DNA of 64,000 nucleotides from Bacteroidales bacterium (lineage in GTDB: Bacteria; Bacteroidota; Bacteroidia; Bacteroidales; P3). Location of the stretch: contig JAFZDP010000001.1 in assembly GCA_017561155.1 (NCBI GenBank), forward strand, positions 41,594-105,593, given 5' to 3'. The notes beneath the pieces were generated by a model. It did no database searches and was not told the DNA's origin. It worked only from the letters and a program-made list of their open reading frames with translations. Position 1 is the stretch's first letter. Every line of letters starts with the position of its first letter. Of the stretch, positions 28,820 through 38,834 are shown piece after piece. The position numbers and the translations under genes are program-made.

Positions 28820-28893
28820 GGTCCGTTCGTCTAGCTGGTTAGGACGCAAGATTTTCATTCTTGAAATCAGGGGTTCGAATCCCCTACGGACTA
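28820..28893 (+). tRNA. tRNA-Glu (UUC), copy 2
   Basis: Identical in all 74 bases to copy 1, including TACTAAAAAT-like 3' flanking bases. No separate TAnnTTTG box is obvious within 100 bases upstream, so it may be read through from rpsT. Confidence 0.96.
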
Positions 28894-28965
28894 CTAAAAA
28901 TTGTGTTGTGCTTAGTTGTTCAAGAAAAATGGGTTTTGTAGTCCTTACAGAATCCTTTTTCTTTT

Positions 28966-29003
28966 AGAGATGGAATCCTTATCTCCTTTTCCATCTCTTT
29001 TTT
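28966..29003 (+). terminator. terminator after tRNA-Glu copy 2
   Basis: AGAGATGGAA (28966-28975) pairs with TTCCATCTCT (28989-28998), followed by a T-run. Confidence 0.85.
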
Positions 29004-29176
29004 TATGCCTTATTTTTGACTAAATTTTAAATGTCTTCAAAATTTTATTCGTATCCATTGCAAAAAATGTTGTTGTAAAGTTACAAAGTTTTTCACAAGT
29101 ATGCAAATGTTTATCCTTTTTAGAAGCAAATTTTATTCTCTTTCTATATATGGAAAATAGTTTTTGAAAAACTCGT

Positions 29177-29207
29177 TTTGTAATTCCGCTGTTTTTTTGT
29201 ATCTTTG
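29177..29207 (+). promoter_or_regulatory. promoter of valS
   Basis: TTTG (29177-29180), 19-base spacer, TATCTTTG (29200-29207), 54 bases before the start codon. Exact match to the Bacteroidetes consensus. Confidence 0.75.
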
Positions 29208-29261
29208 TACGTTTAATTACATTCAGAATATTACATTTAAAATATAAAAAATCAACATATT

Positions 29262-31886
29262 ATGGAAATAGCGCCAAAATATAATCCATCAACAACCGAA
29301 GATAAATGGTATGCACAATGGATGAAATTGAATTTATTTGCATCAAAACCTGATAGTCGCGAACCTTATACAGTGGTAATACCACCACCAAACGTTACAG
29401 GTGTTTTGCACATGGGACACATGCTGAACAATACTATTCAAGATATATTGGTACGTAGAGCTCGTATGCAAGGTAAAAATGCTTGTTGGGTTCCAGGTAC
29501 CGACCATGCTTCTATTGCGACAGAAGCCAAAGTGGTAGCTAAACTAAAACAAGAAGGCATAGACAAACGTGATTTGAGCCGCGACGATTTTATGAAACAC
29601 GCATGGGAATGGAAAGAAAAACATGGTGGCATAATATTGGAACAACTTAAAAAACTTGGTGCTTCGTGCGATTGGAGTCGTACTCGTTTTACTATGGATC
29701 CTGCTCTATACGATTCGGTAATAAAAGTATTTGTAGATTTATACAATAAAGGTCTTATATATCGTGGAGTACGCATGGTTAACTGGGATCCTAGCGCACT
29801 TACTGCTGTTTCTGATGAAGAGGTAATATACAAAGAAAGTCAATCCAAACTATATTATTTACGCTATTTCATCGAAGGTACAAACGAATATCTTACAGTA
29901 GCAACCACACGTCCTGAAACTATTTTGGGAGATACTGCTGTGTGTGTTCACCCTGAAGATGAACGTTACCAACATTTGAAAGGCAAAAGAGTGATAGTGC
30001 CAAGTGTTGGACGTAGTGTGCCTATCATAATGGATGAATATGTAGATCGCGAATTTGGTACAGGTTGTTTAAAAATAACTCCTGCCCACGACATCAACGA
30101 CTACAATATTGGCTTGAAACATAAACTAGACAGCATCGATATCTTCAACGATAATGGTACATTGAACGACAATGGTATGCAGTACAAAGGTATGGACAGA
30201 TTCGTTGTAAGAAAACAAATAGTGAAAGACCTTGAAGCATTTGAGCTTATAGAAAAAATCGAAGACTATACCAACAAGGTAGGTCATTCGGAACGTACCG
30301 ATGCTGTGATAGAGCCTAAACTATCGGCACAATGGTTTATGAAAATGGAAGATTTGGCAAAAGTAGCATTAGAGGTAGTTGAAAATGACACTATCCAGTT
30401 CCACCCTGCCAAATTCAAAAATACATATCGCCACTGGATGGAAAATGTAAAAGATTGGTGTATAAGCCGTCAATTGTGGTGGGGACAACGTATACCTGCC
30501 TTCTATCTTCCAAACAAAGAAGTGGTGGTCGCCGAAACTCGCGAAGCTGCATACGCTTTGGCTGTAGAACGTTATGGTAAAGACATCTGCACTATCGATG
30601 AGATGGTACAAGACGAAGATGTATTGGATACATGGTTTAGCTCGTGGTTGTGGCCTATATCGGTATTTGATGGTATACGCAACCCGGACAACGAAGATAT
30701 AAAATATTACTACCCTACTTCCGACCTTATAACAGGACCGGATATCATTTTCTTCTGGGTGGCACGTATGATAATGGCAGGCGAAGAATATCGTCGCGAA
30801 GTACCTTTCAAAAACGTATACTTTACAGGTATAGTACGCGATAAATTGGGACGCAAAATGTCTAAATCGTTAGGCAATTCCCCCGATCCTATCGAACTTA
30901 TAAATAAATATGGTGCAGATGGTGTACGCGTAGGTATGCTACTTACAGCTCCTGCCGGAAACGATTTACCTTTCGATGATTCGTTGTGCGAACAAGGACG
31001 TAACTTCAGCAACAAAATATGGAACGCTCTTCGTTTGGTAAAAGGTTGGGAAGTAAACGAAAGCCTAGCACAACCTGAAGTGAATAAAATAGCTATAGAA
31101 TGGTTTGAAAACCACCTATCTGCCAGTTTGGCTGAGATAGAAGATTGTTTTGCAAAATATCGTCTTAGCGATGCTCTTATGGGTACATACAAATTGGTAT
31201 GGGACGATTTCTGCTCGTGGTATTTGGAAATAATAAAACCTGCATACCAACAACCTATAGACAAAGCAACATACGAAGCGACTTTAGACCTATTTGAAAA
31301 ACTTATGTGTATGTTGCACCCATTTATGCCTTTCATCACAGAAGAAATATGGCACATACTACGCCAACGCAACGACGACGAAAGCATAATGGTGGCACAA
31401 ATGCCCAAAGCCGCAGAATACAATGCCGATTTGTTGCAACGTTTTGCAGTGGCAAAAGAAACTATCATTGGCTTGCGTGGTCTTAGAAATTCTAAGGGTA
31501 TGTCGCCAAAAGAAATGTTGGAACTTTACATAAAGAAAAACGCCGACGATACTTTGTTCGACGATATGATAGCCAAACTATGCAATTTGTCCAAAATAGA
31601 ATATGTAAACACAAAAGTAGAAAATGCTTTATCGTTTATGGTTGGAACAGTTGAATGCTTCGTGCCTTTCACCCAAAATATCGATAAAGATGCTGAACTT
31701 AAGAAATTGGAAGACGAGTTAGAATACACTCAAGGTTTCTTACAGTCGGTAATGAAAAAGCTTTCAAACGAACGCTTTGTAAGTGGAGCACCTGATAAGG
31801 TAGTGGCTATAGAACGTCAAAAACAAGCCGATGCCGAACAAAAAATCAAAGCACTTGAAGAGCAGATAGCTGCACTTAAAGCATAA
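29262..31886 (+). CDS. valS: valine--tRNA ligase
   Basis: Class I synthetase that charges tRNA-Val. The 874-aa protein has the HIGH motif as [12 protein letters not shown] near residue 48 and the KMSKS motif as [14 protein letters not shown] near residue 530. The editing (CP1) domain is present with [19 protein letters not shown] near residue 215 and [11 protein letters not shown]. The C-terminal coiled-coil arm is rich in Glu/Lys (about 800-874). It stands behind a consensus promoter; the SDR gene follows after 53 bases. Confidence 0.98.
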   Translation: MEIAPKYNPSTTEDKWYAQWMKLNLFASKPDSREPYTVVIPPPNVTGVLHMGHMLNNTIQDILVRRARMQGKNACWVPGTDHASIATEAKVVAKLKQEGIDKRDLSRDDFMKHAWEWKEKHGGIILEQLKKLGASCDWSRTRFTMDPALYDSVIKVFVDLYNKGLIYRGVRMVNWDPSALTAVSDEEVIYKESQSKLYYLRYFIEGTNEYLTVATTRPETILGDTAVCVHPEDERYQHLKGKRVIVPSVGRSVPIIMDEYVDREFGTGCLKITPAHDINDYNIGLKHKLDSIDIFNDNGTLNDNGMQYKGMDRFVVRKQIVKDLEAFELIEKIEDYTNKVGHSERTDAVIEPKLSAQWFMKMEDLAKVALEVVENDTIQFHPAKFKNTYRHWMENVKDWCISRQLWWGQRIPAFYLPNKEVVVAETREAAYALAVERYGKDICTIDEMVQDEDVLDTWFSSWLWPISVFDGIRNPDNEDIKYYYPTSDLITGPDIIFFWVARMIMAGEEYRREVPFKNVYFTGIVRDKLGRKMSKSLGNSPDPIELINKYGADGVRVGMLLTAPAGNDLPFDDSLCEQGRNFSNKIWNALRLVKGWEVNESLAQPEVNKIAIEWFENHLSASLAEIEDCFAKYRLSDALMGTYKLVWDDFCSWYLEIIKPAYQQPIDKATYEATLDLFEKLMCMLHPFMPFITEEIWHILRQRNDDESIMVAQMPKAAEYNADLLQRFAVAKETIIGLRGLRNSKGMSPKEMLELYIKKNADDTLFDDMIAKLCNLSKIEYVNTKVENALSFMVGTVECFVPFTQNIDKDAELKKLEDELEYTQGFLQSVMKKLSNERFVSGAPDKVVAIERQKQADAEQKIKALEEQIAALKA

Positions 31887-31939
31887 AAAACAGGTAATAA
31901 ACATAAATTGGTCAAACAATATAAAACATAAATAATATC

Positions 31940-32698
31940 ATGAGTAAGATAGTTTGTGTAACAGGAGCAACATCGGGTATAGGCAAAGCTACAGCCGAAA
32001 TTTTTGCTACCAATGGATATAACCTTATCATAACAGGACGCAGAAAAGAAAAACTTGAAGAATTCGGAAAAGAGCTTGTCGAAAAATACAATATAGACCT
32101 TATAGCTCTTAATTTCGATGTGCGCAACAAAGAAGCCGTAGACAAAGCTTTCGACAGCCTGCCTGAAGGTTGGAGAAATATAGATATTCTTGTAAACAAC
32201 GCAGGCCTTGCCGTAGGCTTGGGTCCTATACAAGAAGGAGTGATAGACGATTGGGAACGTATGATAGACACGAACGTGAAAGGACTATTATATGTAAGTC
32301 GTAAAGTATTACCATGGCTTGTAGAACGCAAAAAAGGACATGTATTCAACATTGCATCTATAGCAGGAAAAGAAACCTACTTGAATGGTAACGTATATTG
32401 TGCCACAAAGAGTGCTGTAGACAGCTTATCCAGAGCTATGCGTATGGATATGGTGCCTTATGGCATAAAAGTAACCAACATTGCACCGGGCGCTGTTGAA
32501 ACAGAATTCTCTGTTGTTCGTTTCAAAGGCGACCAAGAACGTGCCGATAATGTATACAAAGGCTACGAACCTCTTACAGGAAAAGACATTGCTGATACCA
32601 TATATTATGTGGCTACTTTGCCCGAGCATGTTTGTATAAATGATCTATTGATAACTCCAAAAGCACAAGCATCGGCTTGTATATTCCACAAAGAATAA
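31940..32698 (+). CDS. SDR family NAD(P)-dependent oxidoreductase (YdfG-like)
   Basis: A 252-aa classical short-chain dehydrogenase. The nucleotide-binding TGATSGIGKATA motif is at residues 7-18, the structural NNAG at about 89, catalytic Ser in NIASIAGKE (about 143) and the YxxxK pair in VYCATKSAV (about 154). The ITGRRKEKL segment after the second strand favours NADP. It is closest in pattern to YdfG-type 3-hydroxy acid or serine dehydrogenases, but the substrate is not certain. It is followed by a terminator. Confidence 0.9.
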   Translation: MSKIVCVTGATSGIGKATAEIFATNGYNLIITGRRKEKLEEFGKELVEKYNIDLIALNFDVRNKEAVDKAFDSLPEGWRNIDILVNNAGLAVGLGPIQEGVIDDWERMIDTNVKGLLYVSRKVLPWLVERKKGHVFNIASIAGKETYLNGNVYCATKSAVDSLSRAMRMDMVPYGIKVTNIAPGAVETEFSVVRFKGDQERADNVYKGYEPLTGKDIADTIYYVATLPEHVCINDLLITPKAQASACIFHKE

Positions 32699-32720
32699 AG
32701 TTTACACTATAAAACAAAAA

Positions 32721-32760
32721 AAAGAAGGCGAATCATCGGTGTTGATGTTCGCCTTTTTTT
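32721..32760. terminator. terminator between the SDR and DUF5606 genes
   Basis: AAGGCGAA (32725-32732) pairs with TTCGCCTT (32748-32755) and is followed by seven Ts; an A-run on the left may serve the converging minus-strand gene. Confidence 0.8.
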
Positions 32761-32786
32761 ATTTCAAAAAAATAATTTACTTTAAC

Positions 32787-33233
32787 TTATTCAGCCTCTA
32801 CTGTTTCGGCTTGAGCTTCCATTTCTTCGCGTATTTTGTCGGGATTTTCGTCTATCAGCTCTTTTTCCAACAATAAATCGTACCAGCTCAAAGCTTTCTT
32901 TACGTCAGAAGGATAAACACGTTCTTCGTCCATATCCGGCAACATTTCCGAAAAGTAAGCATACAAATCCTTTACCGATACTTTTTTGTAGTTGATGCTG
33001 ACTTTTCCCTTATTTTCTTTGTTGTAGATATTTCTAAATACTTCAGACAATGGGTAGTCATCACCATTAGTAAACATGCATATCTCGCTCAACGAGCTTA
33101 TTTTGTCATTCTTAAAAGCTGGAGTACGTTTTCCGTCCAACAACGACTCTACTACAGCACCTGTCTTAGTTTGAGAAACTAGTTTAAATAAACCTGGTTT
33201 TCCTGCTATCGCTAAAATATTGCTTAAATCCAT
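32787..33233 (-). CDS. DUF5606-type conserved Bacteroidota protein
   Basis: A 148-aa cytoplasmic protein. The conserved N-terminus MDLSNILAIAGKPGLFKLVSQ and DGKRTPAFKNDKISSLSEICMF resemble the DUF5606 family, which is largely restricted to Bacteroidota and has no known function. The C-terminal tail is acidic (EEMEAQAETVEAE). The frame is open further upstream (to 33296), but ATG at 33233 matches the family start and the upstream codons are AT-rich leader. It converges on the SDR gene. Confidence 0.85.
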   Translation of the reverse strand: MDLSNILAIAGKPGLFKLVSQTKTGAVVESLLDGKRTPAFKNDKISSLSEICMFTNGDDYPLSEVFRNIYNKENKGKVSINYKKVSVKDLYAYFSEMLPDMDEERVYPSDVKKALSWYDLLLEKELIDENPDKIREEMEAQAETVEAE

Positions 33234-33713
33234 TTTTATAGTATTTACATTTTTTTCGTTTCCAAAACGTAATTTATAACTAAAAAGTATATACAAAGGG
33301 CAAAATATTTTCTTTTTTTTCTTTTAACAGCGTTGCAAATCTTGCTACAAAAAACATATTATGCCTCTAAGTTGTTGTAAAAAAGCAATGTTTAAAAGAA
33401 AAGAATAGTAGGCGCTCAGCACATAGTTTATATAATTTTTTTTGCCTATATTATATATATAGTGTAATTTGGGGTAAAAATAATACATTTGTTGCATTAC
33501 ACCCAAAAAGTAAAAAAAATGTTTTTATAGACTGTTGAAAACAAAGATATTAGACCTATTGTGAAAGATTTTTTAGTCGAAAATGGAAAAATAATTATCA
33601 AAAATGCCAAAAAAAAAGTAATTTTGAAAAGAAAATTGCGAAGTTGTTTTCTGTATAAAACACTGATAGCAAGACTATAAATAAATATTACAAACTTAAA
33701 AAAACATCAATAT
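33234..33713. other. intergenic region between divergent DUF5606 and yebC genes
   Basis: 480 AT-rich bases with no supported gene. TAATTTTG at 33619-33626 is a possible -7 box for yebC, 88 bases before its start, without a clear -33 TTTG. I see no repeat units like those at 8.7, 41, 45 and 52 kb. Confidence 0.5.
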
Positions 33714-34454
33714 ATGTCAGGACATAATAAATGGTCTAAGATAAAAAGACAAAAAGGAGCAGCCGATGCTAAACGCTCAAAAGCATTTTCAAGAATATTA
33801 AAAGAAGTAACTGTAGCAGTAAAAGAAAGTGGTCCCGATCCTGATGGTAACCCACGTTTGCGTTTGCTGATGCAAAATGCCAAGGGTGTTAATATGCCTA
33901 AAGACACATTGATGAGAGCTATCAGCAAAGCAAGCGACAAAGATTCTGCTGCTTTGCAAGAACTTACTTTCGAATGCTATGCTCCTCATGGTATTGCTCT
34001 ATTCATCGAATGTTTGACCGACAACAATATGCGTTCGGTAGCCAACGTACGTTCTATTATGAACAAATTCGGTGGTACACTTGGAACTAATGGTTCGTTA
34101 GGTTTTATTTTTGATCGTAAAGGTGTGTTCGTATTGCCTAAAAAAGCCGATATGGACATGGAAATGCTTGAAATGGAACTTATCGATGCAGGTTTGGAAG
34201 AAATGGAAGTGGATGAAGAATACATCACTCTATACACTGCCATGGAAGACTTTGGTGCTATGGTAAAGAAACTTGAAGATATGAAACTTGAAGTAGAAAA
34301 TGCAGAACTTCAACGTATACCTAACACTACCAAAGCTCTTGACGAAGAGTCGATAAGAAAAGTAATGAAGATTGTAGATCTTTTGGAAGACGACGACGAT
34401 GTACAAGCTGTATATCACGATATGGAAATTCCTGAAGATTTCGACGCAGAATAA
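33714..34454 (+). CDS. YebC/PmpR-type regulator (TACO1 family)
   Basis: A 246-aa protein starting MSGHNKWSKIKRQKGAADAKR, the hallmark of the family, followed by PRLRLLMQNAKGVNMPKD, YAPHGIALFIECLTDN and FGGTLGTNGSLGFIFDRKG. Members bind DNA as regulators or help translation of proline-rich stretches (YebC2/TACO1). I cannot tell from the sequence which role applies. It is followed by a terminator and then rsmI. Confidence 0.93.
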   Translation: MSGHNKWSKIKRQKGAADAKRSKAFSRILKEVTVAVKESGPDPDGNPRLRLLMQNAKGVNMPKDTLMRAISKASDKDSAALQELTFECYAPHGIALFIECLTDNNMRSVANVRSIMNKFGGTLGTNGSLGFIFDRKGVFVLPKKADMDMEMLEMELIDAGLEEMEVDEEYITLYTAMEDFGAMVKKLEDMKLEVENAELQRIPNTTKALDEESIRKVMKIVDLLEDDDDVQAVYHDMEIPEDFDAE

Positions 34455-34479
34455 TTCATAAAGCATTTATCTGTATACT

Positions 34480-34530
34480 ATAGCAGGCTGCAAAACATAC
34501 AATACTCTGCTGCCTGCTATTTGTTTTTTT
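34480..34530 (+). terminator. terminator after yebC
   Basis: ATAGCAGGC (34480-34488) pairs with GCCTGCTAT (34512-34520), followed by TTGTTTTTTT. Confidence 0.8.
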
Positions 34531-34548
34531 AATTCCCAAACACAAACT

Positions 34549-35223
34549 ATGGCAAAGTTATACTTAGTACCGACCCCTGTAGGCAATTTGGCCGATATGA
34601 CCTATCGTGCCGTTACCGTTCTTCGCGAGGTGGATTTGATATTGGCCGAAGACACTCGCACATCCAAAACCCTACTGCAACACTATCAGATAGACACACC
34701 CATGCAGTCGAACCATAAATACAACGAACACCAAAAGTTGTCGCAGATAATAAACAGATTGCATGCCGGCGAAAACATTGCAGTAATAACCGATGCCGGT
34801 ACTCCCGGTATATCCGACCCCGGCTTTCTTGTGGTTCGCGAATGCGTGAAAGAAGGTATCGATGTAGAAACATTGCCCGGAGCCACAGCCTTTGTGCCCG
34901 CGTTGGTCAACTCGGGGCTGCCTTGCGACCGCTTTGTGTTCGAGGGATTCCTGCCGCAAAAGAAGGGCCGACAAACAAAACTAAACTCGTTGACAGACTG
35001 CAAATACACGATGGTGTTTTACGAGTCGCCGTTCCGATTGGTAAAGACCTTGGAGCAGCTGGCCGAAGTGTTGGGAGCCGACCGAAGGGCTGCCGTATGC
35101 CGCGAGATAACCAAGCTGCACGAAGAAACACAGCGTGGAACCCTTAGCGAATTGGCACAACACTATACCGAAAAGGGTGTGAAAGGAGAGATAGTAATAA
35201 TAGTAGCAGGATTGGAGGAATAA
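34549..35223 (+). CDS. rsmI: 16S rRNA (cytidine(1402)-2'-O)-methyltransferase
   Basis: Methylates C1402 of 16S rRNA at the decoding site. The 224-aa protein begins KLYLVPTPVGNLADMTYRAV, has LILAEDTRTSKTLLQHY, AVITDAGTPGISDPGFLVV and the LPGATAFVPALVNSG segment, all typical of the RsmI tetrapyrrole-methylase-like fold. It is slightly shorter than the E. coli enzyme because the C-terminal extension is missing, as in many Bacteroidetes. GC content rises in its second half. A 119-bp repeat copy begins 32 bases after its stop. Confidence 0.95.
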   Translation: MAKLYLVPTPVGNLADMTYRAVTVLREVDLILAEDTRTSKTLLQHYQIDTPMQSNHKYNEHQKLSQIINRLHAGENIAVITDAGTPGISDPGFLVVRECVKEGIDVETLPGATAFVPALVNSGLPCDRFVFEGFLPQKKGRQTKLNSLTDCKYTMVFYESPFRLVKTLEQLAEVLGADRRAAVCREITKLHEETQRGTLSELAQHYTEKGVKGEIVIIVAGLEE

Positions 35224-35255
35224 ACCTACACGATACTGCAAATACCGCCGCTGGT

Positions 35256-35374
35256 GGCTACGCACCACCCTACCCATATCGCTGCAATTCCACCACGTGC
35301 AGATGGACGGTGGCGAAGCAGCTGCATTCCTCGATATCCTACAGAAAGAAATAAAACAAATAAAGGAGTAAAAC
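35256..35374 (+). repeat. 119-bp direct repeat, left copy
   Basis: About 90% identical to 39048-39166, in the same orientation, by hand alignment. It is GC-rich compared with the DNA around it. Here one frame is open through the repeat and reads LPISLQFHHVQ then EAAAFLDILQKEIKQIKE and stop, so it looks like the 3' end of a protein gene whose 5' part is missing. Confidence 0.85.
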
Positions 35375-35505
35375 TAAAAGGAGGGCATCATTGAAAGTCG
35401 ATTTATAAACTTATACGGCAACTGTATGTATTACAATGTGGTTGTCGTAGGGGGATTTAATGCTTTTCTTTTACTAAACTTTTAAAGACAAATATATTTT
35501 ATATT
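35375..35505. other. short AT-rich gap with a hairpin
   Basis: Contains ACGGCAAC ... GTTGTCGT (about 35421-35455), a weak inverted repeat. No gene. Confidence 0.4.
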
Positions 35506-35513
35506 TATTATTC

Positions 35514-36535
35514 ACCCGTTGGTTGAATTATTCTAGAGCATATTTGATATGACCAATTGGTTTTCCTAATGAATAATTGACATATTGCATAATAGTGAAA
35601 GTACTTATTTTGCTAATAATTCTAGTCATAAATCCCTCTATTTGTTTTGCATAGTTTCTATTAAGCATGAATTGGTCAACGAATTGCGAGAAATCAGTTT
35701 CGATACGTTTTCTAGCTTTTGTATAAGCTATAATGTTGGTTTCCAGTCTTTTTGATTCGATCTATAAGGTACTTCCAACTCTATTTTAGCTTCTTCGAAT
35801 AGATTCAATTGCATAGTTTTACTGATGTATCCTCTATCTCCAATTATTGTGCAATCATGATAATCATATTTTACATCATTTAGATAATTGATGTCATGAG
35901 TGTTAGCTTTTGTAATATCATAAGAATGAATAACACCACTAAGACCGCAAACTGCATGTAACTTATATCCGTAATAGTAGATGTTTTGAGATGCACAATA
36001 TCCAAAAGAAGGAGCAGTGTCGTCGTTCTTTTTACCTAATTTACACTTTGATGCTCTGGATTTTCTACGAACTTCAATTGGTTTAGAATCAATGCAAAAG
36101 TATGTTTCATTTTCATCGATTTCATTAGCAATACGTTCTCTTATTATATTACATAATTTACTGGTTCTCTTACGTCGGGCATTGTATTGTCGCCTTGAAA
36201 TAAGGTTTGGAAATTCATTCTTATATGATTAAAGCCATGAATAAACAATTTTCACTATCAATGCTCATAGCTTCAGCTGTTAATGAAAGAGCAATCACTT
36301 CAAGGTCTGAAAACTTAGGTACAACGCCTCTTTTGGTTGTATTTCCAAGTTCGTTGACTAAATTTTTTGAGTATTGTTTGCATATCTCAAGGATTTTTCC
36401 GTATTTTATATAAAAGTTGTGTATCATATCAATTATAGGTATTTGATTGATTTTCACTGTAAAAATACGAAAAAATAATTGATATGCACAACTTTTTCTA
36501 TAGAAAATTTAAAGATTTTAATTCAACCAATGGGT
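35514..36535 (-). mobile_element. IS982-family insertion sequence, complete ends, decayed transposase
   Basis: Terminal inverted repeats of 17 bases with one mismatch, ACCCGTTGGTTGAATTA (35514-35530) and the complement of 36519-36535 (ACCCATTGGTTGAATTA). The ACCC start and about 1.02 kb length are typical of IS982. An 8-bp target duplication TATTATTC flanks it at 35506-35513 and 36536-36543. The right duplication overlaps the stop codon of the HNH gene, and the HNH frame is not changed by the insertion. Confidence 0.92.
35528..36457 (-). pseudogene. IS982 family transposase, broken by two frameshifts
   Basis: Reading the minus strand from ATG at 36457, the first 78 codons match the IS982 N-terminus (FSDLEVIALSLTAEAMSIDSE) and stop at 36221. 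The protein continues in a second frame from about 36230 (NEFPNLISRRQYNARRK, YFCIDSKPIEV with the first catalytic Asp, IIGDRGYISKT with the second) to a stop near 35735. The third segment, from about 35733, reads IAYTKARKRIETDFSQFVDQ, with the catalytic Glu in RIET, and ends at the stop complementary to 35528-35530. Together the parts give a full-length DDE enzyme, so only two small indels inactivate it. It could still be moved by a related transposase acting on its ends. Confidence 0.9.
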
Positions 36536-36537
36536 TA

Positions 36538-36855
36538 TTATTCGAATAAAATATCCCAATTCGGTATTTTAGTATTTTTACCATCTTTATAGGTAATCTT
36601 ACAGACTAAATCATTAGTAGCTTTCGCTACATTATTTTCCCAATGTAAAGCTTGGAGATTTGAAATATCATCTGTTCCTCCTTTTGAAATAGGTTTAATA
36701 TGGTCTATTTCCCATCCATATTCACTATTGCGATTTCCATACTCTTTTCGCAGTATTTTAGCATTACATTTATCCATTCTAACAACATTTGGATTTTCAT
36801 TTTGAACAACTTTTGCATTGTTCCATACTTTTTGAATAGTATCTTCTGTAAACAT
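36538..36855 (-). CDS. HNH endonuclease domain protein
   Basis: A 105-aa protein with a single HNH domain in its second half: GWEIDHIKPISKGGTDDISNLQALHWENN. The DH pair, the Asn and the final His/Asn of the motif are present. The N-terminal half (KVWNNAKVVQNENPNVVRMDKCNAKILR) is the usual lead-in of short HNH proteins. Such genes act as nickases or homing, phage or toxin nucleases; no partner tells which. It may be a complete small protein. The IS element is inserted exactly at its 3' end. Start ATG at 36855; a 600-base gap separates it from the upstream gene. Confidence 0.82.
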   Translation of the reverse strand: MFTEDTIQKVWNNAKVVQNENPNVVRMDKCNAKILRKEYGNRNSEYGWEIDHIKPISKGGTDDISNLQALHWENNVAKATNDLVCKITYKDGKNTKIPNWDILFE

Positions 36856-37455
36856 ATAATTACTTTTTAATTAGTTAATAAATTACTATAATTATTTATA
36901 TGCAAGTATATATAAAATTCCGTACATGTACAAATATTTATAATTTATTTAATTTCATTAGTGTATTGTAACTGAATCTTGGTTAGAAAAATATATTTAA
37001 ATTAATACTCTTTTCCCATTTTGTAATAGAATTTATAGTTATTATATTTAATAGACAGAATGACCTGTTGGGAGTATAAATTGGTAATTTTTATACTTTT
37101 AAATTGTAAAATTGTAGCAAATTTTTAAATACAAATAAAAATACTACGGGCAGAGGAATTAATTTGCATTACGAGTTAGATTTATTTACAATACCTAAGA
37201 ATAAAACAGACATAGGGAGAATTCAGATTACATTATTGAGAGATTTTAAGTCTATATATTAATCGATAATTACACTATATAAATATATTAGAACACCTTT
37301 TATATCTTGAGCCGATTTATAGCAAGGTTTAAATATATGTAATTTAATTCATCCACATGGTGAGTTGATATATTGATAAACCAAACTTTTACATTTTGAA
37401 CTCGAATTTAAATCTTGTTTGGACAGAGGTGAAATAATATAAGATAATGTCATAC
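36856..37455. other. AT-rich gap with a possible gene remnant
   Basis: No complete gene. On the plus strand the frame 37110-37262 is open for 50 codons without an ATG and reads, in part, GRGINLHYELDLF and KTDIGRIQITLLRDF, which looks like a protein fragment rather than random AT-rich sequence. I do not recognise it. The rest is very AT-rich and featureless. Confidence 0.4.
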
Positions 37456-38718
37456 TTACCACTTAATGTTATTTACATCAAAATCATAATCAAATGTACC
37501 ATCCTTTGTTATATATCCATATGGGCGACATTGAAATTTAAATATACTATATTCTTTTCCATTTAAAGGAATATCAGATATTATATTTTCAATTTCCTTT
37601 ATAAAATTAGGTCTATTACATTTTTGATAAAATATTTTATCATAGGCAAGTTGAATATCGGATTTTCTTATTTTCTGCCATTCATTATCTACAAAGTAAT
37701 AATTATCCATTCCCATAGATTTCCATTTCTCATATTCATATTTCTCATCATAAATTCTAACTATACTTTCAGATAATTCATATGGAATGGATATTTTTAG
37801 TGAATAATTTAAGATTTCAACTTCAATATCAGGTTTTATAAATTTGATATTTACATCCTTGGGTATGGTGTTTCTATATGGTTCGCACATAGGTTTTGAA
37901 TGAGTCTTTTTTAATTTATTTAAATCAATATCCAATAATTTGGAAATAAGTATAAAATATTCTTCTTCGAAAACATACTTTATTTTTGTTTCGGATACAA
38001 TGACTATATAGTTTCGATAATCAGACACAACACCAACTTTACATCTACCATCTTTGAATTTTGTTAATGGTTCTATTTTTTTTCGGATACTGAAAATCTT
38101 TTTTTGATTTTCAGTATCAAAAAAAGTATTTCCACACAAGATATGCCCATTTTCGTTTACATATCTTTCAACGCCTTTATATCCTTTATATTTCAAGAAA
38201 TTATAATTTTCCCATGATGGATCATCATAATCTTCGTAAGGAAATTCTCTATTTCTTAAGATATTAATATACTGCAATGGGTTAAATATATATTCATCAT
38301 GATTAGTAATATCAAATAATGTGTTAGTGTATAGCGAAATATTTTCTCCTAAATCAAGAACATATTTTCCTTCATCTTCTTTCATTTTATCTAAATACTC
38401 ATCCTTATTTATTTCCTGTCCATTTTCATTTAATATATATTTCACAACAGGCCTTAAAAGACATAATTTGTTTATATCTTTTCCAGGGAAAGTCATATAA
38501 CGATATCGTTCCATTTGAACAAAATAATAGTATCCATTTAAAAATCTATGAAGTGAAGACCACAGAGTCAACATTCCATTTGGATTATAAATAGTTTTTC
38601 CATTTGCATCAACTAAGCAGTATTCATAGTATTCTGAACATCCATAACCATGTTTGGACCTTGCAATAGCTATTCCTTTACGAAAATTGCTAACTATTTC
38701 TTTTGAATTATTGTTCAT
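37456..38718 (-). CDS. 420-aa protein of unknown function, weakly WG-repeat-like
   Basis: No signal peptide or membrane segment. The N-terminal part (FRKGIAIARS ... YCLVDANGKTIYNPNG) and the centre (ERYVNENGHILCG, FKDGRCKVGVVSD) resemble WG/KWG beta-repeat proteins, in which a short strand pair ends in a D/N-x-x-G-K turn. The match is weak. The rest is rich in Tyr, Asn, Lys and Ile. The gene is more AT-rich than its neighbours and lies in the island between the two 119-bp repeats, with an HNH nuclease gene downstream, which fits a horizontally acquired gene. It has a plausible promoter (38835-38866). Function is unknown. Confidence 0.7.
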   Translation of the reverse strand: MNNNSKEIVSNFRKGIAIARSKHGYGCSEYYEYCLVDANGKTIYNPNGMLTLWSSLHRFLNGYYYFVQMERYRYMTFPGKDINKLCLLRPVVKYILNENGQEINKDEYLDKMKEDEGKYVLDLGENISLYTNTLFDITNHDEYIFNPLQYINILRNREFPYEDYDDPSWENYNFLKYKGYKGVERYVNENGHILCGNTFFDTENQKKIFSIRKKIEPLTKFKDGRCKVGVVSDYRNYIVIVSETKIKYVFEEEYFILISKLLDIDLNKLKKTHSKPMCEPYRNTIPKDVNIKFIKPDIEVEILNYSLKISIPYELSESIVRIYDEKYEYEKWKSMGMDNYYFVDNEWQKIRKSDIQLAYDKIFYQKCNRPNFIKEIENIISDIPLNGKEYSIFKFQCRPYGYITKDGTFDYDFDVNNIKW

Positions 38719-38834
38719 TTTTATTATTGTTTATTTGGTACGAATTTAATCCTACATCTAAAAAGTTATATATTTTATTTATAGTGTGTAAATCAATAAA
38801 ATGCAAAAAAAAAGATATTATGTAAATACTTATG

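Noticed and set aside
36017..36413. Plus-strand frames inside the IS element
   Set aside because: They lie opposite the transposase coding strand, whose catalytic motifs are clear on the minus strand.
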